The notes beneath the pieces were generated by a model that saw only the letters and a program-made list of their open reading frames with translations, was not told the origin of the DNA and did not search any database. A DNA stretch of 64,000 bases from Ochotona curzoniae (lineage: Eukaryota > Chordata > Mammalia > Lagomorpha > Ochotonidae): NCBI RefSeq assembly GCF_017591425.1, contig NW_024466413.1:2568001-2632000 (forward strand), given 5' to 3'. A program made the position numbers and the translations under genes. Numbering within the stretch: position 1 is the stretch's first letter; each line of letters opens with the position of its first letter. Below, one piece after another: positions 33,851-45,289 of this stretch.

Positions 33851-34529
33851 AGAAAGCTGAGATAAGACTGAAGTTAAGGAGAAAGGAAGAAATACAATAG
33901 AAACATAAAGCTGAGGTGCATGGCGTCAAAGCTGTCAGAAATAATCTCAAAATGTTTAATAAGTTGAATGGTTACATGAGTCAAAGAGTTCTCACAAATA
34001 ACTAGGAAGAAAAAAATTCAATTCTAAAAGTAAAGAGAAATGTAAAGAGCCAATGAATTCAACAAGTTTCAAAAAAAAAAATAATAAAAAGTGTGGTGGA
34101 AGCACTTTTACTTGAAAATAGGCAGACAGAAGCATTTGGGCACAAAAGGAAGAGCTGAAAACCAGTGTGAACACAACCGTCCCCAACACCCCAAACAACA
34201 CTTGTATTTCAGTGACAAGCATGAAGGGTAAGAGGCACGGTCTCTCCATAGCCCAAAGGAGGCTGGCAGCTGGTGTAAACACAGATGAAGAAAGTTAAAT
34301 AGGTCATAAGGGGAGGCCTCATAAAAAAGTGTCAAATTATAAATCCATCCTATAAGAGGACAACCTGTGAACATGAGGATTAAATGGTGCAACGTTCATA
34401 CAGTGAAATACAAGGGCAGGTAGTACAGCCCAAGCAGAGACAAAGAGACAGAAATATTTTACCAAACTGGAAAAAAGAGAATTAACAAAATTTGACATAT
34501 CTGATGGGTAAAGGGAATGTCCTGTGACA
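33851..34529. other. Unique DNA, nothing recognised
   Basis: Contains an A-run at 34070-34091 but no body of a retroposon beside it that I can name. The opposing open frames at 33992-34588 are overlapping and look random. Confidence 0.4.
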
Positions 34530-34800
34530 GTGGGAATTTGGGGCAGAGTCACAGAGAGAGATCTTCTCATGGCTGGTTCACTCTCCATATGGCCAGATCA
34601 AAAGCTAGAAGATGGGACATTTTTTCAAGTGTCCCACCTGGGTTCAGGGCTCCAAGAACCTGGGCCACCTTGTGTTCTTTCCCATGCATATTGGAAGGAA
34701 ACTGGACCAGTGGAGCCGCTGGTACTTGAACTCTCCTATACGGAATGCTGGTGCTGCAGGCAGTGACTTAATCTGTTATACCACAATGCCCAGCCCTGAC
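34530..34800 (-). mobile_element. CSINE, older subtype
   Basis: 'tggctggttcactctccata', 'caagaacctgggccaccttg', 'gagccgctggtacttgaact' and 'ttataccacaatgcccagcc' are the complement of body and head. The A-rich tail has been lost or lies in the AT-poor left flank. Confidence 0.8.
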
Positions 34801-34889
34801 CTGCAGCCCTCTTGACTAGGATTAGTACCAGCATAAAACAGACCAAAGGGACGCAACAAGACTGCCTCTGTGCAGCACAGAGAAAGTCC

Positions 34890-35010
34890 TGCACCAGATC
34901 AGATCTGCAGGCACCTTGAACTCAGATTTGCTTAGCCATTTTGGCAGTGAGCCAGCGAATGGAAACTCTTTATCTCCTTATCTCTGTAAATCTGATCTGT
35001 GTGAATGGCA
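34890..35010 (+). mobile_element. CSINE 3' fragment
   Basis: 'ttagccattttggcagtgag' and 'ccagcgaatggaaactcttt' followed by 'tccttatctctgtaaatctg' match the 3' half of a CSINE in sense orientation. Confidence 0.6.
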
Positions 35011-35419
35011 TAAGACAAATAGCTAAGACGGTATGTCTCCTTCCAGCTGTAGAGAACATGAGTATCCCAAAATTAGGAAATGGCATATCATAAATCAATT
35101 TTGAATGTCTTGTAAATAACTAAAATAATGTAAGATATGTTCCCTAAACACAGTAAAATTAAGTTTGAAATAGGCTTAAAAATACATTTTTTAACTTAAG
35201 CATTTCTCTTGTAGCTAGCATATAGGTTAATGAAGATATTGAATGGATATTAGAAGTTACTCCTAGCTAAATAAAAATTAAGGTATAATATTTTCAAATT
35301 CATGTGGTGAAATATAATACTGCTTTTAGCAGGAAGTGGGGATAGTTCTAAGTACTTATGGAAGAGAGAAAACTGTAAGACAGGGATATAAATATGATTT
35401 TAACAAAATATAAAAACAG
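35011..35419. other. AT-rich DNA, nothing recognised
   Basis: Probably continuous with the old LINE remnant that follows, but not recognisable on its own. Confidence 0.3.
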
Positions 35420-36000
35420 CAAATAATTCTAATGAAATTAAAAAGCATGAATATGATGATAGATGGAAATAAAAGAAAATTAAGAAACAAATAATCAAAG
35501 AGAAACCAACAAACTCCAAATTATCTGATTGAAAAATATAATAACTTGTTTGCATTCTGGCAATATCAGCCAGTAGAAAAATGACATGAAAATCTACAAT
35601 TCAAGAAAAAGTATATCACTAAGATCTTACACAAATTAAAAAGAAATTATATCATTGTCAAATAATAAATGCTGCCAATAATTTAAAATTGTTAAAAATA
35701 TGCAAATATCTATATGAAATGACCAACCTGCCATAAGAACCAAGAGGACATCTGAAAGTACTATAGATTAATTACTTTATATATTAACTACCGTCCTCTC
35801 AAAGATTGTCATTTCAGTCCAGGCTGGAATAATAGTCAATATTCTTAAGCACCCTGGCAAGAAGTAAATTCACTCTTACACAAAATCTTTCAGACAAGTT
35901 GAATATAGCAAGTTAATTTTAAGGTGGCATCATCACCTTTATATTGGTAAAAGATACAGACATTACAAAATGAAAGCTTATGGGTTAATTTCTTTTCTGA
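35420..36000 (+). repeat. Probable old L1M ORF2 remnant
   Basis: The order of words resembles L1M ORF2 in the linker-to-reverse-transcriptase region: 'aagaaaattaagaaacaaat', 'cataagaaccaagaggacat' and 'acaaaatctttcagacaag' before 'aaggtggcatcatcaccttt'. It is heavily decayed, with stops in every frame. Confidence 0.45.
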
Positions 36001-36007
36001 AGAAATT

Positions 36008-36045
36008 ATATATATATATATACATATATATATACAGATATATTC
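36008..36045. repeat. (TA)n-rich tract
   Basis: 'atatatatatatatacatat' and similar; a short AT dinucleotide run that could be polymorphic. Confidence 0.9.
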
Positions 36046-36099
36046 TGAAGAATAATGTTTTGTTTGGACAAAACATTAACAAGAAATATTCAGAGGTAC

Positions 36100-37619
36100 A
36101 AAAGTGAAATAATGGTGGTTGCGTCCCATCCTGGCACAACCCATACTCAATTCTGGTACTCGGATTTGTCAGTGAGTGATATAAACTGGCTCAACCTGGT
36201 TGGCCCCTGACCTGTGCCAAATGTATGCGAGTAGGTACTTGGCTTGCTCCCTATTGTGGTTCTTGCACTCATGTGCAGGGACTATGTCCTGACAGAGGAG
36301 TTTCCGAAACTCCTCTATCCAAACCTTTCCCAATGCCAGGTCTCGTACCCATTGGTAAGTCCCTGGGGCAGTCCTACTTAGTCTAGCACCTGTCCTAACA
36401 GGAATAGTGGCCTTTCCTGACTGTCCTTTACCCATTCCAATTTTTACTGTTGGGTGTTATGGCCAGCCAAGCCTGATCCACACCCAGACACAATTCACAT
36501 GTGGCTCAGCAGGGGCAGAGATCTCCGACTAGTGAGCATTAGAACCAGGACTGAGTAGGCATCGCTACAGAGAGTGGCACCTGCCAGTACGTGTGTGGAC
36601 TGGAGAGTTGGGCTTGTTGAGTTGAATTAGGCTTAATGCCCATTGACATCTATGAGAGCTGAATGGGATATGGGACAGACTGGACCAGTCTGCTGTACAT
36701 ATTGGCAACCATGTCAACCAGGGTAGAAGGAGGGCCTGGTGAGGCATATTGCAGGTCGCTCTGACTAGGTTTCAGCTTCCACTTGTCTGCATGAAGATCG
36801 AGTGTATGGTGGGCAGGAATGGGCTGGGCTGCAACACCCACCGGTTTGTGTAGAAGAGAGGCCTAGAGATAGAACTGACCTAGCAATTGCAACCACCAGT
36901 GTGTGCATATGCTGATTGGGGTGACAGACTGTTGGACCCTGTATTGGCAAGCACACACAAAAATCAGGTGTGGGATGACCTCAGATGAAGTTTCTTTGAG
37001 GATCCCCACAACTGAACAGAACTCACAACCACAACCATGGAGAGAATTGCAGGTTCCATGGTCTGACTGTGGAGTGCATGTGTCAGAGCTGCTCCTCATT
37101 GGCTCAGATGGAGCAACAGACAGCATATCCAGGGGCACATGGAGAATGGACAGTACATTGGAGTCTTCAGAGAATACCTGGTACTATAATAGAAGATAGA
37201 GGACAGAACTAATGGGTCAACTACCCCAACCAAGTGTTCACAGAGAATATCTGGGCAGAGACTCTAAAATGGATTATGTCGACAGTGGATTCTGCAGAGA
37301 TTTCATTCTGCTTCAAGCAGCAAGATTGGCAGTAATTCAGAACAAATGAAATATCAAGACCTCGTGAGCAGGACCCTCGGTGCATGCCCCACATCGGGGA
37401 CCCCGGGGTGGTGCCGGGTGACTGTCCTCCATCTGAGGGTACAGAGGCATCGAGGAGGCTGGGTGTCTCCTCCTTTTCTGCCCCCATCCCCAGATACAGG
37501 AAGGAAAAGGAGAATGTGGAAATAATTGTCTCACCCACCTTCCTGTAGCCCTTGATCCTTATCACACTAATCAACTAACTATGTAAAAAAATCATCTAAA
37601 TAAATAAATAAATAAATAA
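36100..37619 (+). mobile_element. Unidentified retroposon-like block with (AAAT)n tail
   Basis: About 1.5 kb of sequence distinctly richer in G+C than both flanks ends in 'catctaaataaataaataaa', an A-rich simple tail typical of LINE-mediated retroposition, followed by ordinary AT-rich DNA. The 3' part contains a G/C-rich segment ('ggggaccccggggtggtgcc', 37396-37415) and a C/T-rich segment ('tctcctccttttctgccccc', 37467-37486). No frame is longer than about 117 codons and none looks like a protein. It is not similar to the L1 5'UTRs of copies A-C by eye. The 5' limit is uncertain and no target-site duplication could be fixed. It may be an L1 of another subfamily lacking its ORFs, or a family that I do not know. 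Confidence 0.45.
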
Positions 37620-38929
37620 TTTTAACCAATTGCCATTTCTTCTACCCCTGATTCCATTATTGGATCTAATCTCAAGATCTAAAATGTCCCTTTAAACCTT
37701 TATCACATGTTATTTTTAAAGTAGCATTTTTAAGTATTGTGGCCCTTTGTTTATGGTTTTTTAATTTGTGAATTTGTGTCTCCGCCCTTTCCCAGACTTT
37801 TGCACACCAAAAAATTAAAAGATAAATAATAAAATCAAAAGCAAAGCAGTGGAGAGTTTTAAGAGTGTGGCCTATTGGAAGCAACATAATAACAGCATTT
37901 AGAAAGTGCATTATTGTTCTATGTAGAAATTTCTGCTCTCACAGCGTGAGGAATCTATTTTCTAAAACATTTCATTGTAACTGTGGGTGTTAGTCTTTAG
38001 AGAATTTCCTGCTGAAACATCCTACTTTGTAGATGAATTAAGTAAGGTTAGGTGAGAGTATCAGGCAAGAGTAATTAAGACTGGTTCTCAGTGGGACTTC
38101 AGGAACCTTTGTTTCTTCCCACAGGCCATGGGCTGGTCCTCTATCGCTCACCGCATTCACAGAAGAGACACTGCTACAGTAAACCATACCTCTACAGCCC
38201 CAAATGAAATGAGTTCAAATGAAAATACATGAAAACATTGTAAAACATCTTCAATTTGCTCTATGTTTAATAATTCTATGACATACAGAATAATTTCTGG
38301 AGTTGGGGGAGACTTAAGGTAGAGCCTAGTCACACAGGCTCCATAGACTGTGATTACTCAGAGGAAGAAAGTGTCTTAAGATTAAGGAAGATTTGCATTC
38401 CTGCCTGCCTGAGGTCCTACTTTGACACGTGAGTGCCCACTCAGAGCTAAAATGAAAGCACCAAGGGGGGAAAATGCCAGAACTATTGTTTATGAAAATA
38501 TAATCTTTCATGCATTCAAAATTTATTTCTTGGCAAAAGTAAGATAAAAAGGAGACTAAAATACATTTGGGAATGAAGGTAGATGAATAATTCAGAAAGT
38601 ATAAGGATATCTGAAGTTTGGAAATATGTGTTGAACTCACCCCTAATGAACTAGGCTAGGGTCACAGGTGGAGATTTCCTACCTACGGCTTCAAAAAGAA
38701 TTGTTTTTAGCAGCAGATAGCCACCTCACACACGCTCACATTTTTCCCTGGGTGGCTCACATCAAATCTATGGCTGTGAAGGAGCTTTTCTCCGGAAAAT
38801 CCTGGGGGGTTGACTGAGGGGTTGGTGTAAATCTGCCTCCCCTTTCCTCCCATCAATGTTGCTTCCAAGGCATATTCTAACCCATGTGCCACATTATTCA
38901 CCCTGATATGAAGAAAACATCTATATGTG
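37620..38929. other. Unique DNA, nothing recognised
   Basis: A faint MIR-like stretch ('tagatgaattaagtaaggtt', about 38028-38047) is too weak to call. No exon seen. Confidence 0.4.
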
Positions 38930-38975
38930 CACACACACGTATATGTGTATATATATATATAGAGAGAGAGAGAGC
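38930..38975. repeat. Compound CA/TA/GA microsatellite
   Basis: CACACA, then TATATA, then GAGAGA runs in succession. Confidence 0.85.
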
Positions 38976-39029
38976 GCAACAAGAGTCCCTAGACACCAAG
39001 AACTCATATATTCTTCTATTTTTTGGCAG

Positions 39030-39325
39030 CAGATTAACAGAATGAAGTATTGACAGAAAGAAAACAATCTCCATCCACCAGTTAACTCCCCAAATGGCTC
39101 CCGTGGGCAGAGTTGAGCCAGTCTGAAGCCAAGAGACAGATGCTTCTTCCGGCTATCCATGCATGTACAGGGACCCAAGAATTGGGCCATCATCTGCTTT
39201 TTCCCAGGCCATAAGCAAACAGCTGGCTCAGAAGTGGAGCAACTGGGACATGGACCAGCACTCATAGGAGATGGATGCTTGAAGGTGGAGGATTAGCCTC
39301 ATGAGCCAAGGCACTGGCCCCAAAA
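39030..39325 (-). mobile_element. CSINE, older subtype
   Basis: 'accagttaactccccaaatg', 'cccaagaattgggccatcat', 'gctggctcagaagtggagca' and 'atgagccaaggcactggccc' are the complement of the CSINE from tail side to head. Confidence 0.85.
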
Positions 39326-39519
39326 TTAGATGTTCAAATCCAGTTTTCACATACCATCAGGCTTACAAGCAGTTCTCACAGAAACCCAGTTTGTTTTTTT
39401 TTTTTTTCACTTTTCATCGAATGTCCATAGAGCTCACTTTATGAAATGAATACATCCCACACAAAGGAAGATTATATAATCTCGCTCATTGAAGTACAAA
39501 CTCCATATTCATTTGCTTT
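39326..39519. other. Unique DNA with a T-run
   Basis: Contains about 16 T at 39391-39407; nothing else. Confidence 0.4.
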
Positions 39520-39648
39520 GGGAGACAGAACATGACAGCCTGAGCACTTGAGTACTGCCACCCATATGTGAGACCTAGTTAGAGCTTGAGGCTTTTAGAT
39601 TTAGCCTAATCAATCCCTGGCTGTTGGGGCTATTTGGGGTGTGTGTGC

Positions 39649-39686
<38 letters not shown>

Positions 39687-39705
39687 CAAATAAAATCAGA
39701 ATAAA
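39520..39705 (+). mobile_element. CSINE 3' half, old, with GT microsatellite
   Basis: 'gtactgccacccatatgtga' to 'ggggctatttgggg' matches the CSINE body. A (GT)n tract (39639-39684) then replaces the CT-rich stretch, and 'tttcaaataaaatcagaata' is the tail. Confidence 0.65.
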
Positions 39706-42119
39706 TACAGTTCTAGAAATCAGAACAATTACATTTTGCAGCATATTCCAAAGCTGATGCATAGAATGATTGGGCAAGTCTTCTAATGGCCTGCCAAGTC
39801 CTTACGAAACCAAATGTGCATATTTTAAATCTAAACATTGCTCTCTGAATATGGTCAACTGGATTTATGGTTGAAGTACTCAGGCTGCAACTAAAGTGGG
39901 AGGTACAAAAACAAAATGTTGCTGCAGATGTGTGCGTCTTTGGGAGCCCCAGTACACAAACTAAAGTTCAGAATCCTTTAATACATGAAACATTGCACGC
40001 TAACAGGATGAATGCAGGAGATAATAAGGAATATATAAGCAGAGAAAAAGCATTTGAAGTATTATTTCTCAAGCTAACATGTTTAGTAAGCCAGGCATTA
40101 ATAAATTTAAATTTGAATTTCTAACCATCTCACCTGAAGCTGTGAGATCTCATCTAACCTGTGGATAAATAATGGAGAATTTCATTACTTGAGAAGCTCC
40201 ACTATTCCTGAAAGCATGTGTGTGTCCAGAGATTAGATACATACACAATAGACTATAGGTGAAAGGTGATGAATAGACAATAGCTAGCAGACAGAACAAT
40301 TTTAATCCATATGTCAATTTTATATTTAGGAATTAGAGATTCAGAAAAACCAAGGCACTAGACTGGATCCCTCATTAAAATAATATTTTTTTTGTAACTT
40401 TTAATAAATTTCATCAGAAATATGCATATTATAAGAAATGCTAAAATCTAATTTGAACTCACAATGAAAGGTACATTTTTTCAACTGTCCAAGTTAATAA
40501 CTTGTGAAATAATGTTATTATGATCTCATCAATTCGTTGTCATTATCGTGCACTGATTAGTCTCAGATTTTTTTTTTTAGATATTGCAATAAATTTGCGT
40601 AAAGAGTAAATATTTTCCAACATTCGTCAGTATGGTTAATTGAATTCTACAAAGGCATGTAACCACCACACAACTACTTTAACCTCTGATGCATTCTGGA
40701 ATCAAATCAAGACAAGCAGGGACAGGAGAGGACAGATTTATCGGACTATATCAGTAAATATGTAAAACAAAAAGAAAAAAATCATAATTCATCCAATTTA
40801 AATGGCCTAAGTCTATAGATTTTAAGCAAGTCTCCAAAACTTTGGAATCTGAGAAGAAATAAATTGACATTCAGTAAGACTGATAAAATTAGTGAAAAAA
40901 TGATATTTAAAAAAGAATACTTATTACTTGTGATGAAAAGCCCACTCAAAAGAGAAAGTTCAATTTTTATTACAATTTTGAAATGAACAACTTGAATAAA
41001 AGCACAAATAAAGCAAAGTCGCTAAGCAAGAAGAAACAAAAGTAGCAGAATAATGAAAGATTCACCAATTCCACTGGATGCGCTGAAGGTCAAGAAAAAT
41101 GTTTCAGGAAATGTGCTTGAATGATTCACCCGACTCGCTGTTAACCTTATCAGATCCCATCTGCCCTAATAGTTCCCAACAGAATTAAGTGAGAGTTTCC
41201 ACACTCATCGTACTTCATCAAAAAAACTGTTTTATTTTTATTCATACTATTCTCGCGCAATAATTTGATAGTGTGGGTGGAACAGTTCAATAAAAATGCA
41301 AAGGAGAGGTTATTTTCCTTATTTACTGATCAAGTCGATTGAAAATGATTGAGTTCTCAAGGTAAAATGAGACGCTGCTTTGGTTCCCAATCACAGTTAT
41401 GTAAAGTTATAACTGGAATGTGATGCATTTGTAGGGTTAAATGTGAAATTAATACCTCCAGTTTAGCATTTGTCACATTTAGTTCATTTTCCTTTACTCT
41501 TTTTATTTGCACTAGCTCCAACCACAGATAACTTAATTATCCATTATCAAAGTAACTATGATATATAGACATAAACCTAGAGATGATTTTTCTTGGAATC
41601 AATTGGACAGTTACTGGCTGGGCATAGACATTGTTATGTAGATTCTTGTCTTATTTAAGTCCCCAGAGACAGGCTTTCTGAATGCCATCTGCTCTGAACA
41701 CTCTTCTGTCACTGAATCTCAGGAACTCAGCACAACCTCTAAGATGACTTTTCTCTCTAAAGACAAATCACCATCATTTCCACATTAAGACTTTCAAAAC
41801 GTGCCACTTGCATGCAGTGTATTATATGCAATATCAATTTCTTATAGGATGGAAGAGGAGCCTACTCTATGCTCTGTAGAAGACTCAAGGTTTCAGGTGT
41901 CCAACAATTCTGAGGTCCCAGTTTTTATTTGAAAATGCAGATAATAGATGACAGATGTTAGAGATGATGGAAGATGGTTATAGATACCTACCTGCCTACT
42001 AAACTCTGTTAAACACTTTTTGATTCTTTTTATAAAATGCTGTTTCTTTAAAAAATAAGTTTGACAACCACCTGGTCGCTTACAATATGTAAGCTTACCA
42101 TCTGTTTTAGTCATGTTGA
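39706..42119. other. Unique AT-rich DNA
   Basis: 2.4 kb without a recognisable repeat or exon. Open frames at 39867-40124 (plus) and 41893-42126 (minus) lack domains. Confidence 0.45.
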
Positions 42120-42544
42120 CTGTCAAGCTTGTGGCCTTGCTGTATATGCTTACTAGTTTTCAAAGTTTTGTTGTGAATATTCTTGATTCTTCGAGGTTTT
42201 TAAAATTTTTTTCCTGCTTTTTGTTTGTCTATCTGTTTTTGGAATCACAAATGAAGTCACCTACAAATAAAAGGTTTTTGTTCTGTCATTTCCAAAATGT
42301 AAGCCTTTTATTTCCTTTAAAATCTAAATTAGCTTAACTAGAACTTTCCATATGATGAGAAAGAGAATTGATGAGAGAAAGCACTCTTTTCTTATATATT
42401 TATAGGAAGGATATCCAGCTTCTTTTTAAAAATAATGTTAAACAGAAGTTTACTGTGGACATTCTTCACCAAGTGAAGGAGATTACTATCTATTGCTAGT
42501 TTCCTGAGAGTTCTGACCGTGACTTGGTGTGGGGATCTGCATTT
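42120..42544 (-). repeat. Old L1 ORF2 (reverse-transcriptase region) fragment
   Basis: On the plus strand 'aatgaagtcacctacaaata', 'gtaagccttttatttccttt', 'agaactttccatatgatgag' and 'ttgctagtttcctgagagtt' match the antisense of L1 ORF2 in their usual order ('cacctgcaaataaagat ... ccttttatttc ... ggacttccagtac ... tttgctgagagtt'). Confidence 0.75.
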
Positions 42545-42890
42545 TTTTATTCTATCTTTCAAGTAAACAAAAATTTTTTTTAACATTTTTATCCAAAAGG
42601 CAGACTTACAGAGAGGAGACACAGAAAAAAAGATCTCCATCTGCTGGTTCACTCCCAAGTAGCCGCAATGGCCAAAGCTGAGCCAATCCGAAGCCAGAAG
42701 ACAGGAAGTTTCTCTGAGCATTCCGTGTTGGTGCAGAGTCCCAAGGTTTTGGACCATCCTCTACTGCCCTCCCAGGCCAAAAGATGGATGCGAAGTGGAG
42801 TAGCCAGGGCATGAACTGGCACCCACATTGGATCCTGGCACATGCAAAGTTCAGATTAAGCCCCTAAACATTTGTGTGGGACCCATAAAA
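42545..42890 (-). mobile_element. CSINE, full length
   Basis: 'aacatttttatccaaaaggc' tail side, 'ggttcactcccaagtagccg', 'ttggaccatcctctactgcc' and 'actggcacccacattggatc', then the head 'aagcccctaaacatttgtgt'. Confidence 0.88.
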
Positions 42891-42916
42891 AAAATCTTTA
42901 AAAAAAATGGCACTCA

Positions 42917-43470
42917 TGTTATAGAGTTAGACTACCCGAAAAACAGCCAGGTTCAGCAAAATCATGCTTCAATGCTATAAACTGCTAAATAATAAAATTA
43001 AAATAGACATGAGACAGTTAAATAGTAATCTATAGCCATTTTAAGGTGTATAGAACCCAGCTGTATATAAACTAATAATTGAAATGTCAATGTAGAAGTC
43101 ACAGGTGTGGTTCAGAACTTGCACTCTTTTTTTCTCTCTCTCTTTTAACATGTTGGTTACTCAATACCATGTCAACTAATTCTATTACTTTATAAATTGT
43201 TACTGATGTAACCTCAGGGCTTTTAATTGATTGGAATGATACTCTGTCGGCTCTACCTTCAGACCAGAGATGGTCTCCCCAAGAAACTGTTGAACTTATC
43301 TGGACAATAAGATACTGGACTTTATACTTGGTAGATCCTTGCAATGAAAGAATCTCAACTGAATTTGGACTGTGGTAATGCAACAAGGTGGAGGAATCCA
43401 CCGGGGGGGAGAGGAGGAATCCCAGTGTCTATAAAACTGTGTCACATAATGCAATGTAATCAATAAAAAA
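42917..43470 (+). mobile_element. L1 copy D: 5'-truncated LINE-1 3'UTR with target-site duplication
   Basis: The second half ends 'aactgtgtcacataatgcaa' plus 'tcaataaaaaaaa', matching the 3' ends of copies A-C ('ggaactgtatcataa'). 'gaaactgttgaacttatctg' and 'gacaataagatactggactt' also recur in B and C. The element is bounded by 'aaatggcactca' (42905-42916) and 'aaattggcactca' (43471-43483), a one-indel duplication. The first 200 bases have no counterpart in A-C, so this belongs to another, probably older, L1 subfamily. Confidence 0.78.
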
Positions 43471-43500
43471 AAATTGGCACTCAAATAAAAATAAATAAAT

Positions 43501-44939
43501 CTTATCTAAAAAGTGAAATACAAAAAAGATGAACAATATTAAGAAAACCAGGAAGCTTCTTAATACAGCAAATTGAAGGATCTTATTCTGTATTGACTTT
43601 GCCTTCCATGCCACTGATTCCAGACAATAATAACCTCGGAATTCCTTTCCATAAAGGAAGAAAACTTCAACAGTCAATGGATACAAGATTGGAGCCCCTC
43701 TGATTGAAGAGGGCAAGACAGAAATAGAATCATGCTATCACTTCCTCTTTGGCATCTTCCACTTGACTCTTGTACCAGATAAGGCAGTTAAGAAGCTTGC
43801 TAGAAGCCAAAGCTTGAAGAACATGCAAGGACAGCAACAGTCTGTAAGAATTTGAGGGCCTTACCCATCAGCAACATCACTTGCTTCTAATGAGTATATG
43901 CCTGTGGCTTCTTTATTAAGAAACTACTAACCCAGCTTTGTATCCCAGCAACCCAACATATACCTTGTGCTGCTCCATACAAGTTGAGTGACTTAAATTT
44001 GAAATTGTACCAGTTTCCCCGCTGATATAATAAAACATTTAAAGGAGTTAAAAAAATAGAAGAAAGAGAAAGAGGGAGGGAATAAAGAATATGGAGGCAG
44101 ATGGCAGATGTCATATGTACTAACTATATTTAATATGTTCTCTTTGTTTTAATATTACAGTGGCATGACCGAAATAAATCATTAAGAAATGCTGAGTCTG
44201 AGAAAGGAAATCTGTTTGCCTCTTTCCCAAAGCTATAAAGTGGTTAAACCAAATTCAAGTCTGTCAGTCTGTTACAATGGACAGCTGCAGGGTGCTTTAT
44301 TCTTCATATAAAGATGAGGCTTCTTAACTGTACTCCTGGTCACAGAGGACATCTTAATATGGATTTTCATTTAATTAAAGATTTTCCTTTTCCTATTATT
44401 ATTACACTTCTATGTAGTTTAAACAAATCCATTCTTTCAACTGAAATATAGTAGGAAAGATGTTATTTTTGAGATTTTTAGAAAATTCTATTATTTATAT
44501 AAAAGCTAAAAATGTTGTCCCCATGTTTTACCTTCAGTGGTTAGAATCAGAAGCTTTTTCTTGCTTTTTTTGGAATCCACACAAGGGCTCTAAACCTCCA
44601 AGTCCTGCAGGGATGGAAGGTTGACTGCTTTGATTAGAATTATACTTTTCAGTGACGCGGCAGCTTTCATCTGTGAATTCAAAGCCATCCCCAAGAAAAT
44701 GCATTCATTATCCCAACAGCCCTTCAAGGCAGCAAGAACTAACTTAGAGCTGGAGAAACAGAGACACAGAGGAAGCATAAGGGCTAAAGATCTGTATTTT
44801 TAAACATAGACACCAGTTCACCAGACCTCAACTTTCTATTTTGCTCTGAAATTAGAATTAATTTTGCTTATAATCAGAATGTTAAGGACAGAGGTGTCAT
44901 TTCTATAGGAGTCCTATATATACACACTCCGTTTGCTTT
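43501..44939. other. Unique DNA, nothing recognised
   Basis: 'aaataaaaataaataaatct' at 43484-43503 looks like an orphan CSINE tail. Otherwise no repeat or exon that I can name. A weak MIR-like stretch lies near 44750-44790. Confidence 0.4.
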
Positions 44940-45168
44940 TTAATGTTTATTTCCTTTGTTTACTTACAGGCAGACAGACAGATAGAAAAAAGTAGTGTTC
45001 AAAACCACTGGGGCAGTTCCCAAATGCTTGTGTTGGCCAGTACCTGTCTAAGACCAAAGCAGGTAGACCCGAAATCAATCTGGGTCTTCTACGTGAGTGG
45101 TAAGAGCCAGATCCTTGACAAGGCTCCGTTACTCTACGAGCCACTCTCAACTTCTGTGAAGTGTCGTT
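44940..45168 (-). mobile_element. CSINE fragment, old
   Basis: 'tccctttgtttacttacagg'-like tail side, 'cccaaatgcttgtgttggcc', 'gaccaaagcaggtagacccg' and 'gggtcttctacgtgagtggt' resemble the complement of an old CSINE subtype. The head is absent, possibly lost at the junction with the adjoining provirus remnant. Confidence 0.5.
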
Positions 45169-45289
45169 AGAGGGAGTATGAAGAGAGGGATATCAGAAGA
45201 CAAGTGGTGACAAGGAAATTTCACTGCTGTGAGTACAACACCTCCCACCCAACATTTAAGTGGAATCCGTTAATTCATTGGTGCTGCAT

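Noticed and set aside
43555..43900. Possible processed pseudogene
   Set aside because: One frame near 43690-43850 stays open for about 55 codons and looks mildly protein-like, but I could not relate it to any known protein and found no poly(A) tail or duplication.
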